DNA from: Kitasatospora acidiphila
Lineage (GTDB): Bacteria > Actinomycetota > Actinomycetes > Streptomycetales > Streptomycetaceae
Reading direction: 5' to 3'
Assembly (NCBI RefSeq): GCF_006636205.1
Contig: NZ_VIGB01000003.1
Coordinates: 4,826,501 to 4,890,500 of the forward strand
DNA: 64,000 bases
Below the pieces are notes generated by a model. That model was not told the origin of the DNA, searched no databases, and was given only the letters and a program-made list of their open reading frames with translations. Made by a program: the position numbers and the translations under genes. Positions 42,642-51,138 of this stretch are shown one piece after another (the stretch's first letter is position 1; each line of letters starts with the position of its first letter).

Positions 42642-44035
42642 CCTTGGTGCCGCGCGGGCGTGATCGGGCAGGGTTCCGTCCGTGGGCTCTGTAGGACGGA
42701 GCGACCGGACGGCGCCCGTTCATCGGTCCGGGATGGTGCTGGGGAGAGCCCGAGTGTGCGGTAGAAGGTGTTGTTCTCGAAGCGTCGGTGCGGGTCGAAC
42801 CTGCTGACGGCCCGGCAGAACTCGGGGAAGCCCTCGGTGTTGGAGGCGGGCAGCAGTTCCGGGGTGAAGTACTTGCCCCAGTGCGGCCTGCCGCCCAGAC
42901 CGTAGAGCAGGCGCTGGATGTCGTCGAACAGCGGACGTGCGGCGGTGATCAACCCCTCGGCGGTCATGTAAGACACGAAGCCGAAGTACGTAACCGGAAC
43001 TGCCTGCGCGGGACTCAGGTGGCCACGGGCAGGGCCGGTGGTGCGCAGGATGACGGGGTAGTGCAACTTGTACGGGGAGGCGGGCAGGAGCTCCTTGAGG
43101 CCGGCGTATGCCTCGGGGACCGCGTCCAGGGGGACGGCGATCTCCATGTTCAGCTGCGGGGCCGGGATGCCGTTCTTGAAGATCTCGTGGAGTGTCCCCT
43201 TGGAGTCGGTCGCGCCGAGGAACTTCTCCAGCGTCTGGGCGGCCGGTGTCCGACCCTGACCGTCGCCGATGTCAGACATCAGCTGACGGCGGGTGTGTGT
43301 CACGATGCGATCCAGGTCAACTGGGCTCTGGGCAGCGGGGTCCGTGGGCGTCCAGGCGTCATCGTGGGTGACCCAGGTGTGCACGACCTGGTGTTCGGTG
43401 AACCACCAGCTCTTGGCGGCCACGGATTCGCGGTTCCAGGCGGCGTAGCGCTCGGGCAGGCTGTCCTCGGCGACGGTGAAACGGGTGCAGCGCAGCTCGG
43501 TTGCCGGTCGGCCGCGAAGTTCCAGGCCGACGACCACGCCGAGGCATCCGAGGTTGAGGACGGCAGCGTCGAAGTCGGCGTCACCGGGGGTGAGCCGGTG
43601 CAGGACCCCCGTCCCGTCCATGAGCTCGATGGCGGCCAGGCAGTCGGAGAATGTGCCGCCGGACAGGCCCTGTGCATGGGTGCCGGTGGCGAGGGCGCCG
43701 GCGACCGTCTGGCTTGTGATCACGGGCGGGCAGGCGCTGGGCTCCAGTCCGTGGATGTCGAACGCCCGCCACACGTTTTCGAGCAGGGTGTCCCCGGTGA
43801 CGCGCAGGTGCTCGCCCCGCAGTTCCCCTGCGCCCCGGCCGGGGAGGTCGAGGAGGATGCCGTGCGTCCCGTCCAGGCACTGCAGTTGGGCAGGGTAGGT
43901 GAACCTGGACCCGAGGACGCGCAGTGGTCCTTCCTCGCGCGTCAGCAGCGACTGCAGCTGTTCCAGGGACGTGATGCGGGTCCAGTCGCCCTGGGCGGCG
44001 ATGGTGACGTTGCCGCCCCAGTTGGTGAGAGTCAT
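42638..44035 (-). CDS. FAD-linked sugar/alditol-type oxidase (VAO family)
   Basis: 465 residues. FAD-binding PCMH domain followed by an ALO (aldonolactone oxidase) domain: LEQLQSLLTREEGPLRVLGS, HLRVTGDTLLENVWRAFDIH, VITSQTVAGALATGTHAQGL, and C-terminal FCRAVSRFDPHRRFENNTFY. Relatives oxidise gulonolactone, arabinonolactone or alditols at the CH-OH group. The usual GSGHSF segment reads GSRFTYPA, so the His used for covalent flavin attachment is absent and FAD should be non-covalent. Overlaps ligA by GTGA. Substrate unknown. Confidence 0.85.
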   Translation of the reverse strand: MTLTNWGGNVTIAAQGDWTRITSLEQLQSLLTREEGPLRVLGSRFTYPAQLQCLDGTHGILLDLPGRGAGELRGEHLRVTGDTLLENVWRAFDIHGLEPSACPPVITSQTVAGALATGTHAQGLSGGTFSDCLAAIELMDGTGVLHRLTPGDADFDAAVLNLGCLGVVVGLELRGRPATELRCTRFTVAEDSLPERYAAWNRESVAAKSWWFTEHQVVHTWVTHDDAWTPTDPAAQSPVDLDRIVTHTRRQLMSDIGDGQGRTPAAQTLEKFLGATDSKGTLHEIFKNGIPAPQLNMEIAVPLDAVPEAYAGLKELLPASPYKLHYPVILRTTGPARGHLSPAQAVPVTYFGFVSYMTAEGLITAARPLFDDIQRLLYGLGGRPHWGKYFTPELLPASNTEGFPEFCRAVSRFDPHRRFENNTFYRTLGLSPAPSRTDERAPSGRSVLQSPRTEPCPITPARHQG

Positions 44036-44204
44036 TGGAGAAGTCCTCACTGGTCTTGCACCACGACGGACAGCTATCTCGCCCTGGCGCTGGTGTGCCT
44101 GTGCTCGAACTCGCCGCCGTGGTCCCACGGGTACAGCTGCGAGTGAGAGGCGGAGGGATTGGGCGGCGCGGGCCCTGCCACGGACCCGCGCCGCGTCTCG
44201 CTTT

Positions 44205-45152
44205 TCAGGCGGGGCCGAACATGTGCTGCGTGGGCGGGTGCGGGTGGGGGCACGAGGTGAACTCGGGCCCGAAGCAGCAGGCGTGGGCCTTCGTCCAGGT
44301 CTTCAGATCGATGGTGGGTCGCCCCAGGATCAGCTCGGCGGTCCAGGTGGCTGGGGCGTCCCCTTCGGTACTGATCCGTTCCCACAGGCCGAGGACCTGC
44401 GCTGCGGCGTCGCGGCGCATCCCGTACCTGGCCAGGCTGGCCACGAAGTGCTCGTCCGTCTGGCACGCGAATGTGATCGGCCGCCCGCAGGCCTCGCTGA
44501 GGACCGACGCCCACTGGGCGCAGGTCGCCTGCGTGAAGTGGCTCATCAGGGCACCGCGCAGATCGACCGAGTCGGGAGAGAGGATCTTGCGGCAGAACAG
44601 CTCGGCGGCGTCGTCGCAGCTGATGTAGGAGAACGGGCGGTCGGCGTCGACGGGGAAGGTGAACGACCCTGTCTCGGCGATCGACTGGCACTGGTAGAGG
44701 ATGTTCTCCAGGAACATGGGCAGTTGGACGAGGTCGAACGCGATCCCGGACTTCGCCAGGAGTGCCTCCAGCGCTGCTGCTTCGTCGGCCATCGTGCACT
44801 GTCCCGGGGCGAACTGGATGCCCAGGCAGACGATCTGCTGCACGCCGGCCTTCTGCGCCGCCCGCAGGTACATCCCGCCGATGTCGACTCGCCGGTCGAT
44901 CGGAGGCACCATCAGCATGGTGTCGGTCCCGGCCAACGCCTCGGCCAGCGAAGCGGGGTCCATCGGCTCCCAGTCCCGAAGCTGCACCTCGATGTCGCTC
45001 ACGGCGCGCCCGGCGATCCGGGCTTCGGGAATCGCCAGGCGCAGCGTCAGCTGCGGTGCTTCAGCGGCGAGTCGACGCAGTGTGTAGTGGCCGACCTTGA
45101 AGAAGTTCCGGGTCGCCCCGAGCACGGTGACGACCTTCGGCGAGTCCGTCAT
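44205..45152 (-). CDS. NmrA-like/atypical NAD(P)-binding protein
   Basis: 315 residues. NmrA-type Rossmann arrangement: VVTVLGATRNFFKVGHYTLR, LAGTDTMLMVPPIDRRVDIG, AAQKAGVQQIVCLGIQF, and LVQLPMFLENILYQCQSI. The glycine-rich loop is GATRNFFKVG instead of the usual GATGxxG, so dinucleotide binding may be altered or lost. The ATG overlaps the PhyH stop (ATGA). A 169-bp gap separates it from the FAD-oxidase gene downstream. Probable sensor or reductase in the same pathway; role unknown. Confidence 0.78.
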   Translation of the reverse strand: MTDSPKVVTVLGATRNFFKVGHYTLRRLAAEAPQLTLRLAIPEARIAGRAVSDIEVQLRDWEPMDPASLAEALAGTDTMLMVPPIDRRVDIGGMYLRAAQKAGVQQIVCLGIQFAPGQCTMADEAAALEALLAKSGIAFDLVQLPMFLENILYQCQSIAETGSFTFPVDADRPFSYISCDDAAELFCRKILSPDSVDLRGALMSHFTQATCAQWASVLSEACGRPITFACQTDEHFVASLARYGMRRDAAAQVLGLWERISTEGDAPATWTAELILGRPTIDLKTWTKAHACCFGPEFTSCPHPHPPTQHMFGPA

Positions 45153-45976
45153 CGCGCGCACCAGCTCTCGGTGCTCGTCGGGTCCTTGTACAGGTCAACC
45201 GGGTTGACCTCGCTCGCGTGGTAGCCCAGCAGCATCCGGCTCTGCGGAGAGAGATGGTCGGCTGCGATGGCGGGGTCACACGGGTGGTCGTACGGGCGCA
45301 GCCACGCCTGCCCGAAGCGGATGATCGCGCTGCGTCGCTCCTGGGTCCGGTTGGGCAGCACGGCATGCCACATGGTGTTGCCGAAGACAACCGCGTCGCC
45401 AGGTTCCGCGTGGATGCTCAGGGCGCCGTCGGGAAGCACGCCCTGGGCGAGGGCGTCGTTCGCCGCCTCCCAGTAGGCGTCGTCCTTGCGGTTGGCCGGC
45501 CACCAGTGCGAGGTGGGGATGAGCACGAGGTTGCCGCTGTCCCTGGGCCGGGTGTCGGTGAAGAAGACCTGGGTCTTGAGGTGCAGAGGTCCGTTGAGCT
45601 TGTCGTACGGACGCTCCAGGTAGGGCCCGGAGTCGCGGTGCCACGGCTCGTGGGCCTGCTGGTAGATCCCCCGCCGCAGTACCTCGCTGCCCAGGACCTG
45701 GAGCGACCCGTTGAGGATCCGGTGGGGGACGGACATCAGGGCGCCGCACTCGAAGAGCAACTGGTACTCGGGGATGATGTTCGCGGCGTTGCGCACGTGC
45801 GTCAGGGCCGGGTTCGTGTTGAACGAGCTGTGCGTCAGGTCGGGGTCGCGGTCGTCGGTGAGCTTGCGGACGGCCGTGTCCAGCGTGCTGACGATGCTGT
45901 CGGGGACGGCCTGCTTGAGGAGCAGGTAGCCCTGTTCGGTGAACTGGGCGACGGCGTCGTCCGGTGAAGTCGTCAC
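45149..45976 (-). CDS. PhyH-family Fe(II)/2-oxoglutarate dioxygenase
   Basis: 275 residues. The double-stranded beta-helix iron site is visible: HxD in HEPWHRDSGPYLERPYD, distal His in VVFGNTMWHAVLPNRTQERR and the 2-oxoglutarate Arg in RRSAIIRFGQAW. PhyH enzymes hydroxylate, halogenate or cyclise small molecules, often in natural-product pathways. The GTG start overlaps the HIT stop and its own stop overlaps the NmrA start, so three genes are tightly coupled. Substrate unknown. Confidence 0.88.
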   Translation of the reverse strand: MTTSPDDAVAQFTEQGYLLLKQAVPDSIVSTLDTAVRKLTDDRDPDLTHSSFNTNPALTHVRNAANIIPEYQLLFECGALMSVPHRILNGSLQVLGSEVLRRGIYQQAHEPWHRDSGPYLERPYDKLNGPLHLKTQVFFTDTRPRDSGNLVLIPTSHWWPANRKDDAYWEAANDALAQGVLPDGALSIHAEPGDAVVFGNTMWHAVLPNRTQERRSAIIRFGQAWLRPYDHPCDPAIAADHLSPQSRMLLGYHASEVNPVDLYKDPTSTESWCAR

Positions 45977-46488
45977 GATTGGCTGCTTTCTGCTTCGGCC
46001 ATGGGCGGCAGCGGGTTGTTGAGGGCCGTGCGCAGGCGCTGTGCGACCTCGTCCTTGCGGGCCGGATCGGCCAGTCGAGGGAAGACGACGATCGAATCGC
46101 CGTCGTAGCGCGGCACGACGTGGATGTGGAAGTGGAAGACGGTCTGATGAGCGGCCCGGCCGGTGGCGTGGACCAGGTTGATGCCGGACGCGCCGCAGGA
46201 GTCCTGCAGAGAGTTCGCCACCTGCTTCGCAGCCGCCATGACGTGCTGGAACGACTCTTCCGGGATGTCGGAGAGGTCCCGGTAGTGCTGCTTGGGAACG
46301 ACGAGGACGTGCCCGTAGGTCGCCGGGAGGTGGTCCAGGAAGCACACGGTGTCTGCCGTCTCGGCTACGACGTGGGCGTCCACCTCGCCGCGGACGATGC
46401 CGCAGAAGACGCAGGAGGACTCCGCGTTGGCGACCGAATCCTGTGCCGGGTATCGAGACAACCACTGGGGGTCGAAGGTCAAGGACAT
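45973..46488 (-). CDS. HIT-family nucleotide hydrolase/transferase
   Basis: 171 residues. The catalytic histidine triad is HFHIHVVPR; the N-terminal CVFCGIVRGEVDAHVVAET is the zinc-ribbon-like start of bacterial HIT/HinT proteins. These cleave nucleoside phosphoramidates, dinucleoside polyphosphates or nucleotidylated acyl groups. First gene of the HIT-PhyH-NmrA operon. In that setting it may remove a nucleotidyl group from an intermediate or adenylate side products. Start ATG at 46488. Confidence 0.9.
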   Translation of the reverse strand: MSLTFDPQWLSRYPAQDSVANAESSCVFCGIVRGEVDAHVVAETADTVCFLDHLPATYGHVLVVPKQHYRDLSDIPEESFQHVMAAAKQVANSLQDSCGASGINLVHATGRAAHQTVFHFHIHVVPRYDGDSIVVFPRLADPARKDEVAQRLRTALNNPLPPMAEAESSQS

Positions 46489-46601
46489 GGCGCAAGGGGC
46501 CCTTCTCTAGGGGAGCTGCCCACCAGCCGGAGGGGCTGGTTGGGCATGGCGGCATGGCCCGTTGGCGATCGATGCGTCGGGGCGTCGCCGGGTACCCCAG
46601 C

Positions 46602-47093
46602 TCAGGTGGAGGAGCTGAAGACGAGGGGGAGGGGCCGGGCGGCCTGGATCCGCTGGCGCAGCTGCTGCCGCTGCGCGGCGCTCGGCTGGGCGGCCAGAGT
46701 CAGTGTGGCCAGAACCCGCTTTCCGTGCTCGGTTGCCTGCGATGTCCAGCAACCGTCGGTGAGGTAGTCGACGATGAACAGACCGCGTCCGTGCTCGGCG
46801 TCGTCGGCGGCGGCGCGGAGTTCGGGCTGGGCGCTGCTTCCGTCGAGCACGTCGAGGGTCAGCGCCCGCTCACTGCGGCTGGCGTACAGGCCGAGGGTGA
46901 CCAGCTGGCCGTTGCTGTGGGTGAACGCGTTGGTGAGCAGTTCGCTGACCAGCAGGGCCACGTCATCGGCCCGGTCACCCAGTTCGAAGCCCCACAGCCG
47001 CAGGGTGGCGATCACGAGCCTGCGGGCGAAGCCCACCGCGCCGTCGAACGGTGTCAGCGGCCAGGCCGCTCCCAGGACGTCGTCGTCGGTCAT
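46602..47093 (-). CDS. HATPase_c-domain protein (RsbW/anti-sigma type)
   Basis: 163 residues, a lone GHKL ATPase domain: N box LLVSELLTNAFTHSNG, G1 box LDVLDGSSAQPELR and G2 DDAEHGRGLFIVDYLT. Streptomycetes carry many such serine-protein-kinase-like anti-sigma factors. The ATG at 47093 overlaps the stop of the preceding small gene. Last gene of a three-gene operon that lies divergent from an XRE-TPR regulator, an arrangement common in this genus. Confidence 0.87.
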   Translation of the reverse strand: MTDDDVLGAAWPLTPFDGAVGFARRLVIATLRLWGFELGDRADDVALLVSELLTNAFTHSNGQLVTLGLYASRSERALTLDVLDGSSAQPELRAAADDAEHGRGLFIVDYLTDGCWTSQATEHGKRVLATLTLAAQPSAAQRQQLRQRIQAARPLPLVFSSST

Positions 47094-47362
47094 GACTCGT
47101 CCCGCTGCTGGTCGTCGGAGGTGGCGGTGGGCGGCTCGGGCACGTCGGCGTCGGGCCATGCCTGCCAGCCGCCGGTCTCGTGCCGAGCCCTCGCTTCGCG
47201 GACGCGATCGCCACGGATGCGCTTGGGCAGGGGCGGGAAGTTCGGGATGGGGGGATGCACCGGAAGCCTCCTGCTGGTTCGAGGATCGTGGCCCTGGCCG
47301 ATGGGTTCGCTTGGCGGCCGGGGTCGGTGGCGTTGAGGGCCCGGAGGAAAGCCGGTCATCAT
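47090..47362 (-). CDS. Small Pro/Arg-rich protein of unknown function
   Basis: 90 residues, with no transmembrane part and no motif recognised (PPSEPIGQGHDPRTSRRLPV, then EARARHETGGWQAWPDADVP). It overlaps both neighbours by ATGA, which supports translation despite low complexity. Probably a partner of the anti-sigma-type ATPase it precedes. Confidence 0.55.
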   Translation of the reverse strand: MMTGFPPGPQRHRPRPPSEPIGQGHDPRTSRRLPVHPPIPNFPPLPKRIRGDRVREARARHETGGWQAWPDADVPEPPTATSDDQQRDES

Positions 47363-47772
47363 GTCGGGCTCCGTCCTCGGGTTGGGTGACCGGTCGCTCC
47401 CCGGTCGGGGGATTCACGGGCTCGGCCGGGCGGCCGGAGCAGAAGGACGCGGGTGTCGGCCTCGGCGAGGCGTTTGCGACGGGCGGTGGCGACGGCTCGC
47501 GGGCCGAGGTGTGAGGCGGCGGGTAGGACGACGCCGTAGGTGTCGGGGAGGGCCAGGACATCGAGCAGGCCAACGAAGGCGGCGGAGCGCTCGCCCTGGG
47601 CCGGTGCGGTGCGCTCGGTGAATATGGCGCCGAGCAGCAGTTCGTGCTGGCGGCAGTACTCGGTGAGCGCGGCCGTGAGCGCGCTGCCGCGTCCGGCGGA
47701 CGCCTTGACCAGGTGCAGGAACCCGTAAACAACGGGGCCGTTGAGGGGGCGGTGCTCGGTCAGAGGTTCCAT
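47359..47772 (-). CDS. Small protein, resolvase-like fold possible
   Basis: 137 residues. VYGFLHLVKASAGRGSALTA, HELLLGAIFTERTA and DTYGVVLPAASHLGPRA resemble the N-terminal half of serine resolvase-like folds without the catalytic Ser or DNA-binding domain. This short type is common in streptomycetes beside regulators. First gene of the three-gene operon; function unknown. Confidence 0.6.
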   Translation of the reverse strand: MEPLTEHRPLNGPVVYGFLHLVKASAGRGSALTAALTEYCRQHELLLGAIFTERTAPAQGERSAAFVGLLDVLALPDTYGVVLPAASHLGPRAVATARRKRLAEADTRVLLLRPPGRARESPDRGATGHPTRGRSPT

Positions 47773-47937
47773 TTGGCAGACCGTCCTTCACCGTGGGAGG
47801 CGGGGTGCTCTCGGGATGTCTTGAGCGTGCCGCCGCACTGGTTCTCGCGGGAATGACCACCTGTTGCACTTTCGCTGCACTTCTGCCGCACCGGGTGCGT
47901 CTGTGGTGCTTCGATGTGTGCGAAGGGAGGCAACGAC

Positions 47938-49035
47938 GTGGCCACGGTGCACCGTTGGACTGGGCTTGAGGCCGCTGCCCTGCGCGCTGCCTTACGGATG
48001 AGCATGCGGGTCTTCGCCGAGCACCTGGGTGTCGCTCCTCGCACGGTCGCCAAGTGGGAGAAGCACCGTGCCGACACCGAGCCCTACTCGGACAACCAGG
48101 CCATCCTCGACACAGCGCTTGCTCGGGCCAGCCCGGCGGTCCACATGCGCTTCGAGGTGTTCCTCTCCGAGGCCGGCCAGGCCACGGGCCAAGCCCCGCG
48201 CGTCACGGCCGCCGGCCCGCGCTTGTGGGAGTACGAGACCTGGACCGAAGACCTGGAGCGCTCCGTCGTGGCACTCAACCGCCAGAACTTCGGCTTCGCC
48301 CACAGCCTGCTCTCCCGCTGGAGCACCCGCTGGCCGGTCGGTGAACTGGACGACCGCGGGCTGTACCTGCTCGGCCGCACCACCGTTCTGGAAGCCGACC
48401 TCTACCGCGACCAAGGCGTCCTGGTCGGCCCGATGTCCGCGCACCACGCCTACGCCAAGGCCCGCCAGATCTTCACTCAGCTCGCTGTCCCGCGCCGGAT
48501 CGCGCAGATTGAACTGTCGCAGGCCGTCGTGGCTGAGATGTCCGGCAAGCTGGACGCGGCAGCCCACCACTACGAGGCTCTCGCCGTTGACGAGCGACTC
48601 TCACGCCGCGACCGCGCCCGCGCCCGGCTGTGGGTCGGGACCGCACTCAGCAAGGACGGCAACCAGGACTACGCGGCCCGGGTCATGCTGGCCGCCAGCC
48701 GTGACTTCGAGGATCTCAGCGAGCCCGACGACTGGTCCGTCGCCCAGCAGAAACTGGCCCTGGCCTACCGTGGCGCCGGCGACCTGACCCGAGCCCTGCA
48801 GTTCATCGACACCGCCCGCGCGACCGGCACCACCGACACCCCGATGCAGCGCGTGCGCCTGGATACCGCGCACGGCCACATCCTGCTCTCCGACCCAGCG
48901 ACCGTAGATGATGGTCTCCATGTCCTCGACCATGCGGCGGCAGTGGCGGCCCAGTTCAGCCTCAGCCACCAACTCCGCGCCATCGAGGGCATCAGGACCT
49001 CTTTCCGAGGGCTTCCCAGCCCCCGGCCACGGTGA
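47938..49035 (+). CDS. XRE regulator with tetratricopeptide-like C-terminus
   Basis: 365 residues from a GTG preceded by GGGAGG. Helix-turn-helix at the start (LRAALRMSMRVFAEHLGVAP, RTVAKWEKH), then TPR-like helices (YAKARQIFTQLAVPRRIAQI, EDLSEPDDWSVAQQKLALAY, DLTRALQFIDTARATGTTD). Such actinomycete regulators may bind a peptide or small ligand through the TPR part. The ATG at 47914 adds eight residues and has no ribosome site. First gene of a plus-strand set with the YdcF and WbqC-like genes. Confidence 0.85.
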   Translation: MATVHRWTGLEAAALRAALRMSMRVFAEHLGVAPRTVAKWEKHRADTEPYSDNQAILDTALARASPAVHMRFEVFLSEAGQATGQAPRVTAAGPRLWEYETWTEDLERSVVALNRQNFGFAHSLLSRWSTRWPVGELDDRGLYLLGRTTVLEADLYRDQGVLVGPMSAHHAYAKARQIFTQLAVPRRIAQIELSQAVVAEMSGKLDAAAHHYEALAVDERLSRRDRARARLWVGTALSKDGNQDYAARVMLAASRDFEDLSEPDDWSVAQQKLALAYRGAGDLTRALQFIDTARATGTTDTPMQRVRLDTAHGHILLSDPATVDDGLHVLDHAAAVAAQFSLSHQLRAIEGIRTSFRGLPSPRPR

Positions 49036-49048
49036 CCAGGGAGAGCGC

Positions 49049-49717
49049 GTGACGCACGAGGACAAGCCCGGCCTGACCGATCAGCAGCGCAAGGCGGCCC
49101 AGCTGATCTGGGACTACCACCAGATGCACCACCAGCTCCGGCCCTGCGACGCGGCCATCGCCCTCGGAAGCCACGACCTGGGCGTGCCCGCCTACAGCGC
49201 CGAGCTGTTCCGCGCCGGCCTCTTCCCAACCCTGGTCTTCTCCGGCGGTCCGAACCCCACCGCCCCCGACCGCTTCCCGCGCGGCGAGGCGATCCACTTC
49301 CGCGAGCACGCCCTTGACCTCGGCGTACCGACCGACGCGATCCTCATCGAGCCGAACGCCACCAACACCGGCCAGAACATCACCCTGTCGCGCCAGGTCA
49401 TGGCCGATGCCGGCATCCGGCCCGGCACGCTGATGCTGATCGCGATGCCGTACATGGAACGACGCGCCTTCGCCACCGCCCGCAAGGTCTGGCCCGAGGT
49501 CGAGATTGTCTGTGCTTCCCAGCCGATCGACTTCGACGACTACCTCAAGGGCATGGGAGACGAACGCAAGGTCGCCGAGATGCTCGTCGGAGACCTGCAG
49601 CGGGTGATCGAGTATCCGAAGCTCGGCTTCGCCGTCGAGCAGGAAGTCCCTGGGGACGTGCATGACGCCTACGATGCCCTTGTCCGCGACGGCTTCACCA
49701 GCCGCCTCCTCAACTGA
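49049..49717 (+). CDS. YdcF-like (DUF218) protein
   Basis: 222 residues from GTG after AGGGAGAG. The DUF218 fold is shown by CDAAIALGSHDLGVPAYSAE, FPTLVFSGGPNPTAPDRFPR, LIEPNATNTGQNITLSRQVM and LMLIAMPYMERRAFATARKV. E. coli YdcF binds SAM; SanA-like relatives affect envelope integrity. No signal or membrane helix, so cytosolic. Fourteen bases after the XRE-TPR gene; likely operon. Confidence 0.85.
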   Translation: MTHEDKPGLTDQQRKAAQLIWDYHQMHHQLRPCDAAIALGSHDLGVPAYSAELFRAGLFPTLVFSGGPNPTAPDRFPRGEAIHFREHALDLGVPTDAILIEPNATNTGQNITLSRQVMADAGIRPGTLMLIAMPYMERRAFATARKVWPEVEIVCASQPIDFDDYLKGMGDERKVAEMLVGDLQRVIEYPKLGFAVEQEVPGDVHDAYDALVRDGFTSRLLN

Positions 49718-50444
49718 CCTTCTCCCCAGGCGGGGTGGGGTCTGCGCGATCCACCAACCCAACTTCCTGCCCCGGCTCAGCACCCTGGCCAAGATCTTTG
49801 CGGCGGACTACTGGATCGTCCTCGACGACGTCCAGTTCGCCCGCCGCGACTACCAGCACCGTGCTCGCATCGCCCCACTTGACCGCCCCGACCGGCAGCA
49901 CTGGCTGAGCCTGGCCACCCAACTCCCCAACGGCCGAGCCACCTTGATCCGCGACGCCCGGCTGATCGACCCGCAGCACAGCCGTCACCAGACCGCACAG
50001 GCAGTCCGCCACTGCTACCGGCGCAGCCGCCACTGGCGGCACGTCAGCGACGTCCTGGACCGTGTGCTTACGGCGTTCACCAACTCAGACCGGACCTGGG
50101 TGGTGGCGGAGGACTCCACCAGGGCCCTCCTTGACCTACTGGGCTGGCAAGGCCGGACCATCCGCAGCAGTCAGCTCCCAGCACGCAGCGAACGCTCGCA
50201 GCGGCTCGCCGACCTCGCGACGGTGACAGGAGCGACCACGTACCTCTGCGGCCCAGGCGGACTCCGGTACCTCGATCACGGTCCGTTCAACGCTGCCAAG
50301 GTGCCGGTGGAGCCGTTCCTCACGCCTTCTGAGGGCCTCTGGAGTGACAGTCGCCGACTGTCGGCGCTGCACACGCTCTCTGTCCTGGGGGCGGCCGGCT
50401 TCGCAGGCGCGCTCGCTGAGACTGCCCGGCGACCGGCAAGCTGA
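49662..50444 (+). CDS. WbqC-like family protein
   Basis: 260 residues. CAIHQPNFLPRLSTLAKIF, YWIVLDDVQFARRDYQHRAR and the conserved TTYLCGPGGLRYLD match the WbqC-like family, often linked to O-antigen or glycan clusters and proposed glyco- or aminoacyl-transferases. The given ATG (49662, with GGGGA upstream) overlaps the YdcF gene by 56 bp and adds 26 residues. A GTG at 49735 would be the natural start if one G is missing from the run at 49737-49740, as happens elsewhere in this window. Confidence 0.8.
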   Translation: MTPTMPLSATASPAASSTDLLPRRGGVCAIHQPNFLPRLSTLAKIFAADYWIVLDDVQFARRDYQHRARIAPLDRPDRQHWLSLATQLPNGRATLIRDARLIDPQHSRHQTAQAVRHCYRRSRHWRHVSDVLDRVLTAFTNSDRTWVVAEDSTRALLDLLGWQGRTIRSSQLPARSERSQRLADLATVTGATTYLCGPGGLRYLDHGPFNAAKVPVEPFLTPSEGLWSDSRRLSALHTLSVLGAAGFAGALAETARRPAS

Positions 50445-50539
50445 GAAGGGGAATCATGAAGTAAGCGCGGCTGAGGTCGGACTCGGGCTGGAACAGCCAA
50501 GTCGGGCACCCGACAGCCCGCTGGGAAGGAAGCTGGCGC

Positions 50540-51136
50540 TTGAAGACTGCACCGCTCGCCGTCCTGCTGGTCGGCATCACTGGCTCCGGTAAGACCGTGC
50601 TCGCCCAGGCTCTCGCCGAACGCGGCCTGATTCGTTTGTCCGTGGACGAGGAAGTCCACCGCCTCCATGGTCGCTACGGCGTCGACTACCCCGAGAACGA
50701 GTACTTCGAGCGTGAACGCCCGGTGCTCGATTCCGTCCATAGACGGCTGACCGAGCACCTGGCTGCCGGACAGGATGTCGTCCTCGATCACGGCCTGTGG
50801 CGCCGCTCCGATCGGGAGGCGTGGAAGAAGGCGGTGGAGACCGCTGGCGGTCGTTGGCTGCTGGTCTACCTTCCTGTTGAGAGGGCCGAGCTGTTGCGGC
50901 GCCTGGAGCAGCGCAACCAGCGCGTGGACGCCAATGCGCTCACCGTCACGCCCGATGCGTTGGACGACTTCTTCGCGCGGTTCGAGGCTCCGATCGAGAG
51001 TGAGGACGCCGTCCTCTACGACGGAGATCCCGAGGCGATTGTCCGAGCAGTTGGCCGACTGCTGTCGGAGGCCTCGAGCGAGCGAGCTGAGTTTTTGGGG
51101 TCAACGCTGAACGGCGTTGACCCCGAGCAAACTTGA
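50540..51136 (+). CDS. P-loop kinase-like ATPase
   Basis: 198 residues from a TTG. Walker A is VLLVGITGSGKTVLAQALAE; the lid/phosphate region is DVVLDHGLWRRSDREAWKKA and later LLVYLPVERAELLRRLEQRN. This resembles AAA_33/adenylate-kinase-like small-molecule kinases (the group of chloramphenicol phosphotransferase and tRNA-ligase kinases). No Walker B of AAA+ type. It lies 95 bp after the WbqC-like gene on the same strand. Substrate unknown. Confidence 0.8.
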   Translation: MKTAPLAVLLVGITGSGKTVLAQALAERGLIRLSVDEEVHRLHGRYGVDYPENEYFERERPVLDSVHRRLTEHLAAGQDVVLDHGLWRRSDREAWKKAVETAGGRWLLVYLPVERAELLRRLEQRNQRVDANALTVTPDALDDFFARFEAPIESEDAVLYDGDPEAIVRAVGRLLSEASSERAEFLGSTLNGVDPEQT

Positions 51137-51138
51137 GC

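Noticed and set aside
50456..50464. Two-codon open frame (atgaagtaa) after a ribosome-like site
   Set aside because: It could be a minimal uORF, but nothing downstream depends on it and no conservation can be judged.
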